The position numbers and the translations under genes are program-made. From Tropicimonas sp. IMCC34043 (GTDB taxonomy: Bacteria; Pseudomonadota; Alphaproteobacteria; Rhodobacterales; Rhodobacteraceae), in contig NZ_QMEK01000001.1 in assembly GCF_003390845.1 (NCBI RefSeq), positions 806,001-870,000 of the forward strand: a DNA stretch of 64,000 nucleotides, written 5' to 3'. This document shows, one piece after another, positions 16,527 through 26,499 of this stretch. The notes beneath the pieces are model-generated. The model made no database searches. It saw only the letters and a program-made list of their open reading frames with translations, and was not told the DNA's origin. How positions within the stretch are numbered: the stretch's first letter is position 1; each line of letters starts with the position of its first letter.

Positions 16527-16538
16527 CAAAGCGCTTTG
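16527..16538. promoter_or_regulatory. LacI-type (AglR) operator, perfect palindrome
   Basis: CAAAGCGCTTTG is a perfect 12-base palindrome with the central CG that LacI-family hinge helices insert into. It lies 76 bases upstream of the aglE start, in the expected promoter region. With the copy at 16406-16417 it could support looping across the divergent promoters. Confidence 0.72.
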
Positions 16539-16613
16539 GACGTGAGTCCCGCGTGAGCTCTATACAGGCTCGGGGGCGGGCGTTCCCGGCGGGAACAATC
16601 GGGAGGATATTTC

Positions 16614-17963
16614 ATGAAACAACGCTTGATGGTCGGTGTGGCGAGCCTTGCCCTGCTGGCCGGAGCTGCCTCTGCGCAGGACCTTATCTTTGCCCCTGGC
16701 GAGGGCGAGTTCACCTGGGACAGCTATACGCCCTGGCAGGATGTCGATCTGTCCGGGCAGCAGATTACCGTCTTCGGCCCATGGCTCGGCCCCGACCAGG
16801 AACTTGTCGAAAGCGTGCTGGATTATTTCCGCGCCGCCACCGGCGCTGACGTGCGCTACACCGGCTCGGACAGTTTCGAACAGCAGATCGTGGTCGATCT
16901 CGAAGGCGGCTCGCCGCCCAATATCGCGATCTTCCCGCAGCCCGGGCTTGCCGCCGACATGGCGCGCCGCGGATTTCTGACGCCGCTTGGCGACGACACC
17001 GCGGCCTGGCTGACCGAGAACTACGCCGCCGGCCAGTCCTGGGCCGATCTCGCGACCTTCGCGGGGCCGGACGGCACCAAGGCAGTCTATGTCTTTCCCT
17101 TCAAGATCGATGTGAAGTCGCTTGTGTGGTACGTGCCCGAGAACTTCGAGGACGCGGGCTATGAAGTGCCGCAGACCATGGAGGAACTGAAGGCGCTGAC
17201 CGAACAGATCGCGGCCGACGGCGAAACGCCGTGGTGCATCGGGCTCGGCTCGGGCGGTGCCACGGGCTGGCCTGCCACCGACTGGGTCGAGGATATGGTG
17301 CTGCGCACCCAACCGCCCGAGGTCTATGACGGCTGGGTCAGCAACGAGGTCAAGTTCAACGACCCGCGGATCGTTGCGGCAATCGACGATTTCGGCTGGT
17401 TCGCCCGCAACGACGCCTTTGTCGCCGGTGGCGCCAATTCGGTCGCGGCGACCGACTTCCGCGACAGCCCCAAAGGGCTCTTCTCGTCGCCGCCGCAGTG
17501 CTACATGCACCACATGGCGTCGTTCATCCCGACCTTCTTCCCGGAAGGCACCGTCGTTGGTCAGGACGTGGATTTCTTCTACTTCCCGGCCTCTGCCGAG
17601 CTTGGTCTGGGCAAGCCGGTGCTGGGCGCAGGCACGATGTTTGCCATCACCAACGATTCGCCGGGTGCCGAACAGCTGATCAAGTTCCTCGAGTCGCCGA
17701 TCGCGCATGAGATCTGGATGGCGCAGCGCGGCTTCCTGACCCCGTTCAAGGGCGCCAATCAAGAGGTCTTTGGTGATCCGACGCTGAAAAAGATGAACCA
17801 GATCCTGCTGAATGCAGATACGTTCCGGTTTGACGGGTCGGATCTAATGCCGGGTGCCGTGGGCGCCGGGTCGTTCTGGACCGGGATGGTCGATTATGTG
17901 GGCGGCAAGAGCTCGCAAGATGTGGCGGACGAGATCCAGCGCTCCTGGGACGCGCTGAAGTAA
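16614..17963 (+). CDS. aglE: Alpha-glucoside ABC transporter, periplasmic substrate-binding protein
   Basis: A 449-residue family-1 solute-binding protein. Residues 1-21 are a Sec signal peptide (cleavage after AASA). The mature chain shows the sugar-binding-protein features ITVFGPWLGPDQ, GSPPNIAIFPQPGLAADMA, VFPFKIDVKSLVWYVPENF and the LGAGTMFAITND block. GGGAGG precedes the start. First gene of the rightward aglEFGAK operon and divergent from aglR. It captures trehalose, maltose or sucrose-like alpha-glucosides in the periplasm and delivers them to AglF/AglG; the exact range is not visible. Confidence 0.94.
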   Translation: MKQRLMVGVASLALLAGAASAQDLIFAPGEGEFTWDSYTPWQDVDLSGQQITVFGPWLGPDQELVESVLDYFRAATGADVRYTGSDSFEQQIVVDLEGGSPPNIAIFPQPGLAADMARRGFLTPLGDDTAAWLTENYAAGQSWADLATFAGPDGTKAVYVFPFKIDVKSLVWYVPENFEDAGYEVPQTMEELKALTEQIAADGETPWCIGLGSGGATGWPATDWVEDMVLRTQPPEVYDGWVSNEVKFNDPRIVAAIDDFGWFARNDAFVAGGANSVAATDFRDSPKGLFSSPPQCYMHHMASFIPTFFPEGTVVGQDVDFFYFPASAELGLGKPVLGAGTMFAITNDSPGAEQLIKFLESPIAHEIWMAQRGFLTPFKGANQEVFGDPTLKKMNQILLNADTFRFDGSDLMPGAVGAGSFWTGMVDYVGGKSSQDVADEIQRSWDALK

Positions 17964-18046
17964 GGTCCGGCTCGATACTGCGTCTGGCCGCCCGAGGAAG
18001 GCGGCCAGGCATCTTCATAGTGCATCCGGTCGAAAGGGGAGTCGCC

Positions 18047-19258
18047 ATGCATCCGGCCTTGCAGGGTCTTGTTACAATCGCGATCGGCGTCGGCGGTTGT
18101 ATGGGATACTTCTATCTTTCGAATTTCTTGCTCGACCGCTTCCTGCTGCCAGCGCGCGCGCTGACCGCGGCGGAGGCGGCGACGCGGCGGCGGCTGGGCA
18201 CGATCTTCCTGCTGGGTGTGCCGGGCCTGCTGCTGGCGGCGCTTTATCTGGCGTTTTTCCTGCCGCGCGGCATTTTCAACGTCACCGGGCTGTTCTGGAT
18301 GGCCGTCACCGCGCTGCTGATCTACGGGCTGTGGCGGCTGCGCGACTATGTCTTTGCGAACGGCGAACTGACCGCAGGGCGCAATATCAGCCATGCCAAC
18401 ATGATCCGGCCCTGGCTGTTCCTGCTGCCTGCAATCATCGCCCTCGGGCTTTATCTGACCTATCCGGTGTTCGAGACCCTCAGGCTGTCGCTGACCGAAC
18501 GGGTCCCCGGCGGCGGCTCGCGCTGGGTCGGGCTCGCCAACTACATCCAGATGGCCGACGAGCCGAAGTTCTGGGAAGCGATGCGCAACAACATGGTCTG
18601 GCTTGTCGTGGTGCCGGCGATGTCGACGCTGTTCGGCCTGCTGGTGGCGCAACTGACCGACCGGATCGCCTGGGGCAGCATTGCCAAGATGCTGATCTTC
18701 ATGCCGATGGCGATCTCGTTTGTCGGCGCCTCGGTGATCTGGAAGCTGGTCTATGACGCGCGTCCGGTCGATCTCGACCAGATCGGGATCATGAACGCGA
18801 TCTGGGTCGCGGTCGGCGGCGATCCGCAGCAATGGCTGACACTGCCGTTCTGGAACAACTTCTTCCTGATGGCGGTGCTGATCTGGATCCAGACCGGCTT
18901 TGCCATGGTGATCCTGTCGGCGGCGCTGCGCGGTATCCCCGAGGAAACGATCGAGGCCGCCATCGTCGACGGGGCAGGGCCGTTCCAGGTGTTCTTCAAG
19001 ATCATGGTGCCGCAGATCATGCCCACGATTGTCGTGGTCTGGACCACGATCACACTGGTGGTGCTGAAGGTCTTCGATATCGTCTTCGCCATGACCAACG
19101 GCCAGTGGGGCACCCAGGTCCTGGCAAACTACATGTATGACAAGTTGTTCCGTGCCAACGACTGGGGTGTGGGATCGGCGAGCGCCATGGTGATCATGCT
19201 GCTGGTTACGCCGATCCTTGTCTGGAACGTGCGCAATGCGCGCAAGGAAATGCGCTGA
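18047..19258 (+). CDS. aglF: Alpha-glucoside ABC transporter permease
   Basis: A 403-residue inner-membrane permease. Two or three membrane helices at the N-terminus (residues 5-115, an extension typical of AglF) precede the core binding-protein-dependent permease domain. The EAA loop, IEAAIVDGAGPFQVFFKIMVPQ, contacts the AglK ATPase. The start at 18047 is favoured by the strong AAAGGGGAG ribosome site; an ATG 9 codons earlier has none. It pairs with AglG to form the channel. Confidence 0.93.
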   Translation: MHPALQGLVTIAIGVGGCMGYFYLSNFLLDRFLLPARALTAAEAATRRRLGTIFLLGVPGLLLAALYLAFFLPRGIFNVTGLFWMAVTALLIYGLWRLRDYVFANGELTAGRNISHANMIRPWLFLLPAIIALGLYLTYPVFETLRLSLTERVPGGGSRWVGLANYIQMADEPKFWEAMRNNMVWLVVVPAMSTLFGLLVAQLTDRIAWGSIAKMLIFMPMAISFVGASVIWKLVYDARPVDLDQIGIMNAIWVAVGGDPQQWLTLPFWNNFFLMAVLIWIQTGFAMVILSAALRGIPEETIEAAIVDGAGPFQVFFKIMVPQIMPTIVVVWTTITLVVLKVFDIVFAMTNGQWGTQVLANYMYDKLFRANDWGVGSASAMVIMLLVTPILVWNVRNARKEMR

Positions 19259-19273
19259 GGCCGGGGGAAAACG

Positions 19274-20422
19274 ATGGACAATATCGCTGGTACGAAATCC
19301 AGTCTGACATGGGCGGTCCACCTTTCGGTGGTCGTCCTTGTCGTGCTCTGGCTGTTCCCGACCGTGGGGCTGTTCGTGTCGTCGTTCAGGACAAGCGACC
19401 AGATCGCCTCGTCGGGCTGGTGGGCCAGCATGTTCCCGACCGAACAGAACCTGGTGCTGCGGGCGGCCGCGCCCTCGGCGCAGGTGCAGGAGGGGACCGA
19501 CTTCGTGATCTCGGGCAACCTGTTCGAGGGCAGTACGGCGGGTCGGATCTCGCGCTGGGGCACCTCGTCGCGGGCGATTGACGTCTACAAGGCGGGCGAG
19601 ACCGCGGATCTGGGCGATGACAAGATGCTGACCGTCGAGGCCGACGGCAGCTATCGCATGGTCAGCCCGACGGAAATGACGGGCGGCCGCGGCGAGCGGG
19701 TTTTTGTGACCGCAAAGACACCGCCGGAGTTCACGTTTGACAATTACCGCAACATGCTGTTCGACCCCTCGAACCGCGAGGGCATGTCGCGGGCCTTCAT
19801 CTCGACCCTGACCGTCACCATCCCTGCGACCGTCATCCCCATCGTGATCGCGGCCTTTGCGGCCTATGCGCTGGCGTGGATGGAGTTTCCGGGCCGCGCG
19901 CTGCTGATTGCCGCCGTTGTCGGGCTGCTGGTCGTGCCACTGCAGCTTGCCCTGATCCCGCTGCTGAAATTCCACAACGCCATCGGAATCGGCAAGGGGT
20001 TCCTCGGGGTCTGGCTGGCGCACACGGGCTTTGGCCTGCCGCTGGCGATCTATCTGTTGCGCAACTACATGGTCGGGTTGCCGCGCGACATCATCGAAAA
20101 CGCAAAGGTCGATGGTGCGACCGACTTCCAGATCTTCATCAAGATCATCCTGCCGCTGTCGTTCCCGGCGCTGGCCAGCTTCGCGATCTTCCAGTTCCTT
20201 TGGACCTGGAACGACCTGCTGGTCGCCATGGTGTTCCTGGTCGACTCGACCGGCGAGACCACGGTCATGACCAAGGCCATTGTCGAATTGCTGGGCACCC
20301 GCGGCGGCAACTGGGAGATCCTCGCAACTGCGGCCTTCATCTCGATGGCGGTGCCAATTGCCGTCTTCTTCGCAATGCAACGCTATCTCGTCCGCGGCCT
20401 GCTGGCCGGGTCGGTGAAATAA
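19274..20422 (+). CDS. aglG: Alpha-glucoside ABC transporter permease
   Basis: A 382-residue permease: one N-terminal helix (about residues 14-36), a large periplasmic segment to about residue 165 rich in charged and Gly residues (typical of AglG/MalG-like proteins), then five helices. The EAA-type cytoplasmic loop is ENAKVDGATDFQIFIKIILP. It starts 15 bases after aglF and ends 9 bases before aglA. It forms the second half of the transport channel. Confidence 0.93.
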   Translation: MDNIAGTKSSLTWAVHLSVVVLVVLWLFPTVGLFVSSFRTSDQIASSGWWASMFPTEQNLVLRAAAPSAQVQEGTDFVISGNLFEGSTAGRISRWGTSSRAIDVYKAGETADLGDDKMLTVEADGSYRMVSPTEMTGGRGERVFVTAKTPPEFTFDNYRNMLFDPSNREGMSRAFISTLTVTIPATVIPIVIAAFAAYALAWMEFPGRALLIAAVVGLLVVPLQLALIPLLKFHNAIGIGKGFLGVWLAHTGFGLPLAIYLLRNYMVGLPRDIIENAKVDGATDFQIFIKIILPLSFPALASFAIFQFLWTWNDLLVAMVFLVDSTGETTVMTKAIVELLGTRGGNWEILATAAFISMAVPIAVFFAMQRYLVRGLLAGSVK

Positions 20423-20431
20423 GAGACCGTC

Positions 20432-22102
20432 ATGAGCTTTGTCGAACTCCACCCCGATACGGGGCCCGCACCCACGACCCTGCCAGTCGATTCCGACTGG
20501 TGGCGGGGCGCGGTGATCTATCAGATCTATCCGCGGTCGTTTCAGGACACCAACGGTGACGGTGTCGGGGACCTTGCCGGCATCATCCACCGGCTGCCGC
20601 ACATCGCCTCGCTCGGGGTCGATGCAATCTGGATCTCGCCGTTCTTCCGCTCGCCGATGCTGGATTTCGGCTATGACGTGTCGGATTATTGCGACGTCGA
20701 TGCGATGTTCGGCACGCTCGGGGATTTCGATGCGCTGATCTCGCACGCCCACGAACTGGGGCTGCGGGTGCTGATCGATCTGGTGCTGTCGCATACCTCG
20801 GCACAGCATCCCTGGTTTCAGGAAAGCCGGCAGAGCCGCGACAACGCGCGGGCCAACTGGTATGTCTGGGCCGAGGCCAAGCCCGACGGTTCGCCGCCCA
20901 ACAACTGGCTGTCGATCTTCGGCGGTTCGGCCTGGGAATGGGACGGCGAGCGGATGCAGTATTATCTGCACAACTTCCTCAAGGAACAGCCCGACCTGAA
21001 CTTCCACGAACCCGCGGTGCAGGATGCGCTGCTCGATGTGGCGCGCTTCTGGCTTGACCGCGGGGTCGACGGCTTCCGGCTCGACACGGTCAATTTCTAT
21101 GTCCACGACAAGCAGTTGCGCGACAACCCGCCGCTCGATCCCGGCCTGCGCAACGAGAATACGGCGCCGGCCGTAAACCCCTACAACTTCCAGGACCACC
21201 TCTACGACAAGACCCAGCCCGAGAACCTGCTGTTCCTGCACCGGCTGCGCGAGTTGATGGATCGCTATGGCGCCATCACCTCGGTGGGCGAGGTCGGGGA
21301 AAGCCAGCGCGGTATGGAGGTTCAGGCGGCCTATACCGCTGGCGACGACTATCTGCACATGTGCTACGACTTCGCGTTTCTGTCGAACGCGCGCCCGACC
21401 GGAACCCATGTGGCCGAGACGCTCGAGGCGTTCGACCGCATCGCGCCCGACAGTTGGGCCTGCTGGGCGTTCTCGAACCACGACGTGGTGCGATGGGTCA
21501 CGCGCTGGAACGTGCCGCCGGAAAAGGTGCGGGTGCTGGCCGGGCTGCTGCTGTCGATGCGCGGCTCGATCTGCCTTTATCAGGGGGAAGAGCTGGGCCT
21601 GGGCGAGGTCTATGTGGCCTACGAGGATCTGCAGGATCCCTATGGCAAGCGGTTCTGGCCCAAGTTCCGCGGACGCGACGGTTGCCGGACGCCGATGCCA
21701 TGGAACCGCGACAACCAGAACAGCGGTTTCACCGAAGGCAAGCCCTGGTTGCCGGTCTCGGTCGAGCATCAGAACCATGCGGTGAACCTGCAGGAAGCGG
21801 ACGAGGACAGTATTCTGGTCTTTTACCGCCGGATGATCGAACTTCGGAAACACCATCCGGAATTGACCAAGGGCAGCTTCCGGACCGTCGAGGCGGAGGA
21901 GGATTTCCTGTCCTTCGTGCGCGAACATGACGGCAAGCGGATGTTCTGTGCCTTCAACATGTCGGACCAGTCCCGCGATGTGGCACTGCCCGAGGGAAAC
22001 TGGATCAAGGACGAAGCCGCGCCATTCGTTTCGACACCGACCGAACACGGCATCACGCTCCCGCCTTATCAGGCGGTGTTTGCGGTCGAGCGCAGCGCAT
22101 AG
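20432..22102 (+). CDS. aglA: Alpha-glucosidase, glycoside hydrolase family 13
   Basis: A 556-residue GH13 oligo-glucosidase. Early motif WWRGAVIYQIYPRSFQDTNG and conserved DLVLSHTSAQHPWF; nucleophile Asp in GFRLDTVNFY; acid/base Glu in ITSVGEVGE; transition-state Asp in FSNHDVVR. The C-terminal small beta domain follows about residue 470. No signal peptide, so hydrolysis occurs in the cytoplasm after import. Encoded inside the transporter operon, it splits maltose, sucrose or trehalose-like substrates to glucose, which Glk phosphorylates. Confidence 0.94.
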   Translation: MSFVELHPDTGPAPTTLPVDSDWWRGAVIYQIYPRSFQDTNGDGVGDLAGIIHRLPHIASLGVDAIWISPFFRSPMLDFGYDVSDYCDVDAMFGTLGDFDALISHAHELGLRVLIDLVLSHTSAQHPWFQESRQSRDNARANWYVWAEAKPDGSPPNNWLSIFGGSAWEWDGERMQYYLHNFLKEQPDLNFHEPAVQDALLDVARFWLDRGVDGFRLDTVNFYVHDKQLRDNPPLDPGLRNENTAPAVNPYNFQDHLYDKTQPENLLFLHRLRELMDRYGAITSVGEVGESQRGMEVQAAYTAGDDYLHMCYDFAFLSNARPTGTHVAETLEAFDRIAPDSWACWAFSNHDVVRWVTRWNVPPEKVRVLAGLLLSMRGSICLYQGEELGLGEVYVAYEDLQDPYGKRFWPKFRGRDGCRTPMPWNRDNQNSGFTEGKPWLPVSVEHQNHAVNLQEADEDSILVFYRRMIELRKHHPELTKGSFRTVEAEEDFLSFVREHDGKRMFCAFNMSDQSRDVALPEGNWIKDEAAPFVSTPTEHGITLPPYQAVFAVERSA

Positions 22103-22120
22103 GGCAAGGGGGAGCAGGAT

Positions 22121-23212
22121 ATGGCCGGACTGAAACTTACCGATATTGCCAAGAGCTATGGCGAAGTCGAAGTGCTGAAGAACATCAACCTCGACGTGTC
22201 GGCGGGCGAACTGATCGTCTTTGTCGGCCCCTCGGGCTGCGGAAAATCAACCCTGCTCAGGATGATCGCGGGGCTTGAAAAGATCACTGGCGGCACGCTC
22301 GAGATCGACGGATTGGTGGTAAACGACGTGCCACCGGCGCAACGCGGGATCGCCATGGTGTTCCAGAGCTATGCGCTCTACCCGCATATGACGGTGCGCG
22401 ACAACATGGCCTTCGCGCTGAAACTTGCGAAGAAGTCGAAATCCGAGATTGAGGCCGCGGTGAAGAAGGCCGCCGACATCCTGCAGCTTGCCCCCTATCT
22501 CGACCGGCTCCCGAAGGCGCTGTCAGGCGGGCAGCGCCAGCGGGTGGCGATTGGCCGCTGCATCGTGCGCGACCCCAAGGTGTTCCTGTTCGACGAGCCG
22601 CTGTCGAACCTCGATGCGGCGCTCAGGGTCGCGACGCGGCTCGAGATCGCGCAGCTGAAGGAATCGATGCCTGACCGCACGATGATCTATGTCACCCACG
22701 ATCAGGTCGAGGCGATGACACTGGCGAGCCGCATCGTGGTGCTGGCCAACAAGGGGATCAGTCAGGTCGGCACGCCGCTCGAACTTTATGAAAAGCCGCA
22801 GAACGAATTCGTCGCGACCTTCATCGGCTCGCCGGCGATGAACCTGTTCACCGGCGAGATTGCGGGCACCGGACAGCAGACCTCGATCAAGCTCGATGGC
22901 GGCGGGTTCCTTGCATCGGCCTATCCCACCAACCACGACGACATGGGGATGAAGGTGAAGGTCGGGATCCGGCCCGAGGATTTCATGCCGACCGAGGATC
23001 CGGGCACCGGATTCTCGGGCACCGTCGACGTGCAGGAGAATCTGGGCGAGGTGACGCTGCTGTTCTTCGTGCCGGTGACACCGGGCGCCGAGCCCGTGAT
23101 CGCCAAGCTGCCGGGTATCCATCTGGGCATGAAGGGCAAGAAGGTGAATCTGACGGCAAAGCCCGAAAAGGTCCACGTCTTCTCGAACGGTCTGTCGCTG
23201 CTCTATCGCTGA
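22121..23212 (+). CDS. aglK: Alpha-glucoside ABC transporter ATP-binding protein
   Basis: A 363-residue MalK/UgpC-type ATPase. Walker A GPSGCGKST, Q-loop in VFQSYALYPHM, signature LSGGQRQRVAIGR, Walker B VFLFDEPLSNLDA and the switch His in IYVTHDQVEAM. The C-terminal third (from about residue 240) is the TOBE/OB regulatory domain, with VKVGIRPEDFMP. It energises AglFG. Last gene of the operon; hairpin at 23268-23294 follows. Confidence 0.95.
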   Translation: MAGLKLTDIAKSYGEVEVLKNINLDVSAGELIVFVGPSGCGKSTLLRMIAGLEKITGGTLEIDGLVVNDVPPAQRGIAMVFQSYALYPHMTVRDNMAFALKLAKKSKSEIEAAVKKAADILQLAPYLDRLPKALSGGQRQRVAIGRCIVRDPKVFLFDEPLSNLDAALRVATRLEIAQLKESMPDRTMIYVTHDQVEAMTLASRIVVLANKGISQVGTPLELYEKPQNEFVATFIGSPAMNLFTGEIAGTGQQTSIKLDGGGFLASAYPTNHDDMGMKVKVGIRPEDFMPTEDPGTGFSGTVDVQENLGEVTLLFFVPVTPGAEPVIAKLPGIHLGMKGKKVNLTAKPEKVHVFSNGLSLLYR

Positions 23213-23267
23213 CACCGTCCTGCCGATTTCGGGCCAGCGGGCCGTGCCGTACTTCGTCTGCGCAAAC

Positions 23268-23294
23268 CCGGATCCGGCGCTTTGCCGGATCCGG
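23268..23294. terminator. Probable bidirectional hairpin between convergent aglK and SHOCT genes
   Basis: CCGGATCCGGC (23268-23278) and GCCGGATCCGG (23284-23294) form a perfect 11-bp stem with a five-base GCTTT loop. There is no U-tract after it on the plus strand; on the minus strand GGGTTTGCG follows. It sits 55 bases after the aglK stop and 12 bases after the leftward gene's stop, where a shared terminator is expected. Confidence 0.5.
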
Positions 23295-23306
23295 CGCGGG
23301 GCGCGG

Positions 23307-24152
23307 CTAGATCCGCGCCAGAAGTTCGGCCTTTTTGGTCGCGAATTCCTCGTCTGTCAGAATGCCCGCGTCGTGCAGCGCAGCGAGCTTCTCGATCATC
23401 GCGATAGGGTCGCCGGCGCCGCGATCCGGTGCCTTCGGGGCGGTCTCGGGCACAGACGTGGCGGGGCGGGGGGCCGGGGTCCCGGCCGGCCGCACCGGGT
23501 CGCTTTCGACCGAGGATGTCGGGTCGCTGTAGACTGAGGGGTTATGGGCCACGGGCTCTGGCGTCTGACCTTGGAACTGACCCTGCGTGGCCGCAGACCC
23601 GACCCGAGGCAGCGAGGACAGCGCGAACTGGCCCGCCTGGCTGGAGAAGGTCAGCCCGTGGAACCCGTCCTGGCTGCCGGACTGCTGCTGGCTGAAGCCG
23701 CCGATATCGTGACCGGTGGTGTCGAGCACCACAAGCGGGCTGCCATTGCCGGCATCATAGACAAGGCGGCGGGTCTGGGGAAAATAGGCATAGCGCATCT
23801 GGTTCTGCCCACCGACCGAAGACGGCGAGCCGAGGTCTGCCGGCCACCAGCCGCTGCCTCCCATCGTCTGCGGAGAGCTGAACATCGCCCCCGCCGCCAT
23901 TGCCGAGGTCAGATCGTAGCAAAGCGATTCGACCCGCGCTTTCAGACCGTTGTTGAACATGTCCCCGACCATCGTCATGCCGCCCGCCATCCACTGGCCG
24001 GAGCCGCCGAGTTCGGGGATGTTGAACTGCGCCATGCTGCCGCCACCGCGCTGGATCGACCGCGCCATCTGTTCGACCGCGGCCTGTGACAGCCCGTGCG
24101 CCCGGGAAAGCTCATCGATTGTCCGTCGGCCGTGATCGGTGATGTCCGTCAT
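23307..24152 (-). CDS. SHOCT domain-containing protein of unknown function
   Basis: A 281-residue soluble protein. The N-terminal 40 residues (ITDHGRRTIDELSRAHGLS) resemble a short helical DNA- or protein-binding segment. The middle is Gly/Ser/Gln-rich with a GQNQMRYAYFPQTRRLVYDAG strand, then a Pro/Ala/Ser-rich disordered linker. The last 32 residues are a SHOCT domain (IEKLAALHDAGILTDEEF), a small module found at protein ends and thought to mediate oligomerisation. No signal peptide. Converges with aglK and is divergent from guaB. Its role is unknown; the SHOCT call is firm. Confidence 0.8.
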   Translation of the reverse strand: MTDITDHGRRTIDELSRAHGLSQAAVEQMARSIQRGGGSMAQFNIPELGGSGQWMAGGMTMVGDMFNNGLKARVESLCYDLTSAMAAGAMFSSPQTMGGSGWWPADLGSPSSVGGQNQMRYAYFPQTRRLVYDAGNGSPLVVLDTTGHDIGGFSQQQSGSQDGFHGLTFSSQAGQFALSSLPRVGSAATQGQFQGQTPEPVAHNPSVYSDPTSSVESDPVRPAGTPAPRPATSVPETAPKAPDRGAGDPIAMIEKLAALHDAGILTDEEFATKKAELLARI

Positions 24153-24292
24153 GTTCGCGGTTCCTGTTTGGGTGTATTCGGCTCAGCTATGGCATAGACC
24201 AAGGCCGAGTACGAAGAACGTTTTCGGGTCCCGCCGGTGATAGGGCGCGGCGCGACACAAAATATTGATGCGATCCGGTGCCGTGCCCATAA

Positions 24293-25816
<1,524 letters not shown>

Positions 25817-25848
25817 TCCAATTCCAGTTCGATATGGTGCGTTCCGGC

Positions 25849-25873
25849 CCTTGCGCGATTTCGCGCAAGGTTT
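25849..25873 (+). terminator. Intrinsic terminator after guaB
   Basis: CCTTGCGCGA (25849-25858) pairs perfectly with TCGCGCAAGG (25861-25870) and is followed by TTTCGG. The hairpin starts 32 bases past the guaB stop. The U-tract is short, as usual in high-GC genomes. Confidence 0.65.
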
Positions 25874-26369
25874 CGGATCAGGGCGGGAACCGCCGGCAAT
25901 TCGGATGCATGGCGCAACGACAGCTCACCTGGAAGCGAGAGCTGGGACTCTGACTGCGGGTCGTGCGACCCGCAGCCTTTCCGCAAGCCTGTTGCAAAAT
26001 CGCGGTCGACGCCCGCTTGCCAGCGTCCCTGTCCGGCGTTGCCGCGCGAGCCTTCGGGATTCCCTCCAAAGCGCTGTCGCCGCAGTGAGCAGGGGGCCGT
26101 AGAAGGCTTTGGGGTTGCCGGCGGTGCAAGGACGGCCCCGGTCCCGCAGGAGAAACGGTGGGCTCGGAAGGGCGGCAGGAAAGCCACACGTTTCCGGACC
26201 GACGTCAGTGACGACCGCCTATCTTCAGCAACCGGTCTGCCCCTTCGCGTCGATGCAAAAAGGCGTCGCGGCGCGACGCTGCCGGTCAGCTGACTCGGAT
26301 GTCTGTTGGGTGATGCCAATGACCTGTGGGGTCAATGACTGGCAAAACGCACATAAGCTGTAGGTCTTG
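25874..26369. other. Intergenic region with a second perfect hairpin; no gene recognised
   Basis: These 496 bases lie between the guaB terminator and tRNA-His. A perfect 10-bp hairpin CTGCGGGTCG-tg-CGACCCGCAG (25954-25975), followed by CCTTTCC, looks like the end of a short transcript, so a small RNA upstream of it is possible. Coding frames here lack ribosome sites and resemblance to proteins. The rest shows nothing distinctive. Confidence 0.35.
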
Positions 26370-26446
26370 TGGTACCGCCTCCCTGGCTTGAACAGGGGAC
26401 CTCTGGATCCACAATCCAGCGCTCTAACCAACTGAGCTAAGGCGGC
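26370..26446 (-). tRNA. tRNA-His (anticodon GTG)
   Basis: A 77-base cloverleaf with CCA encoded. The acceptor stem GCCGCCT/AGGCGGT ends in a G1-U72 wobble pair with discriminator A73. The D arm is GCTC...GAGC, the anticodon stem CTGGA/TCCAG carries loop TTGTGGA (GTG = His), and the T arm is CCCTG/CAGGG with TTCAAGC. The encoded base before G1 is T, so the G-1 normally essential for HisRS is absent, and A73 replaces C73. This matches the noncanonical tRNA-His described for a subgroup of alphaproteobacteria. Confidence 0.96.
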
Positions 26447-26499
26447 ACAGGGCGGTCGTATATTCTGGGAGCGAGCGCGGTGCAAGACCCCCGGCGAGG

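Noticed and set aside
17894-22048. A 1384-codon open frame on the minus strand opposite aglE-aglA
   Set aside because: It is a high-GC antisense shadow: rich in His, Arg, Gln and Asp with no domain motifs, no ribosome site, and it lies across four clearly coding genes.
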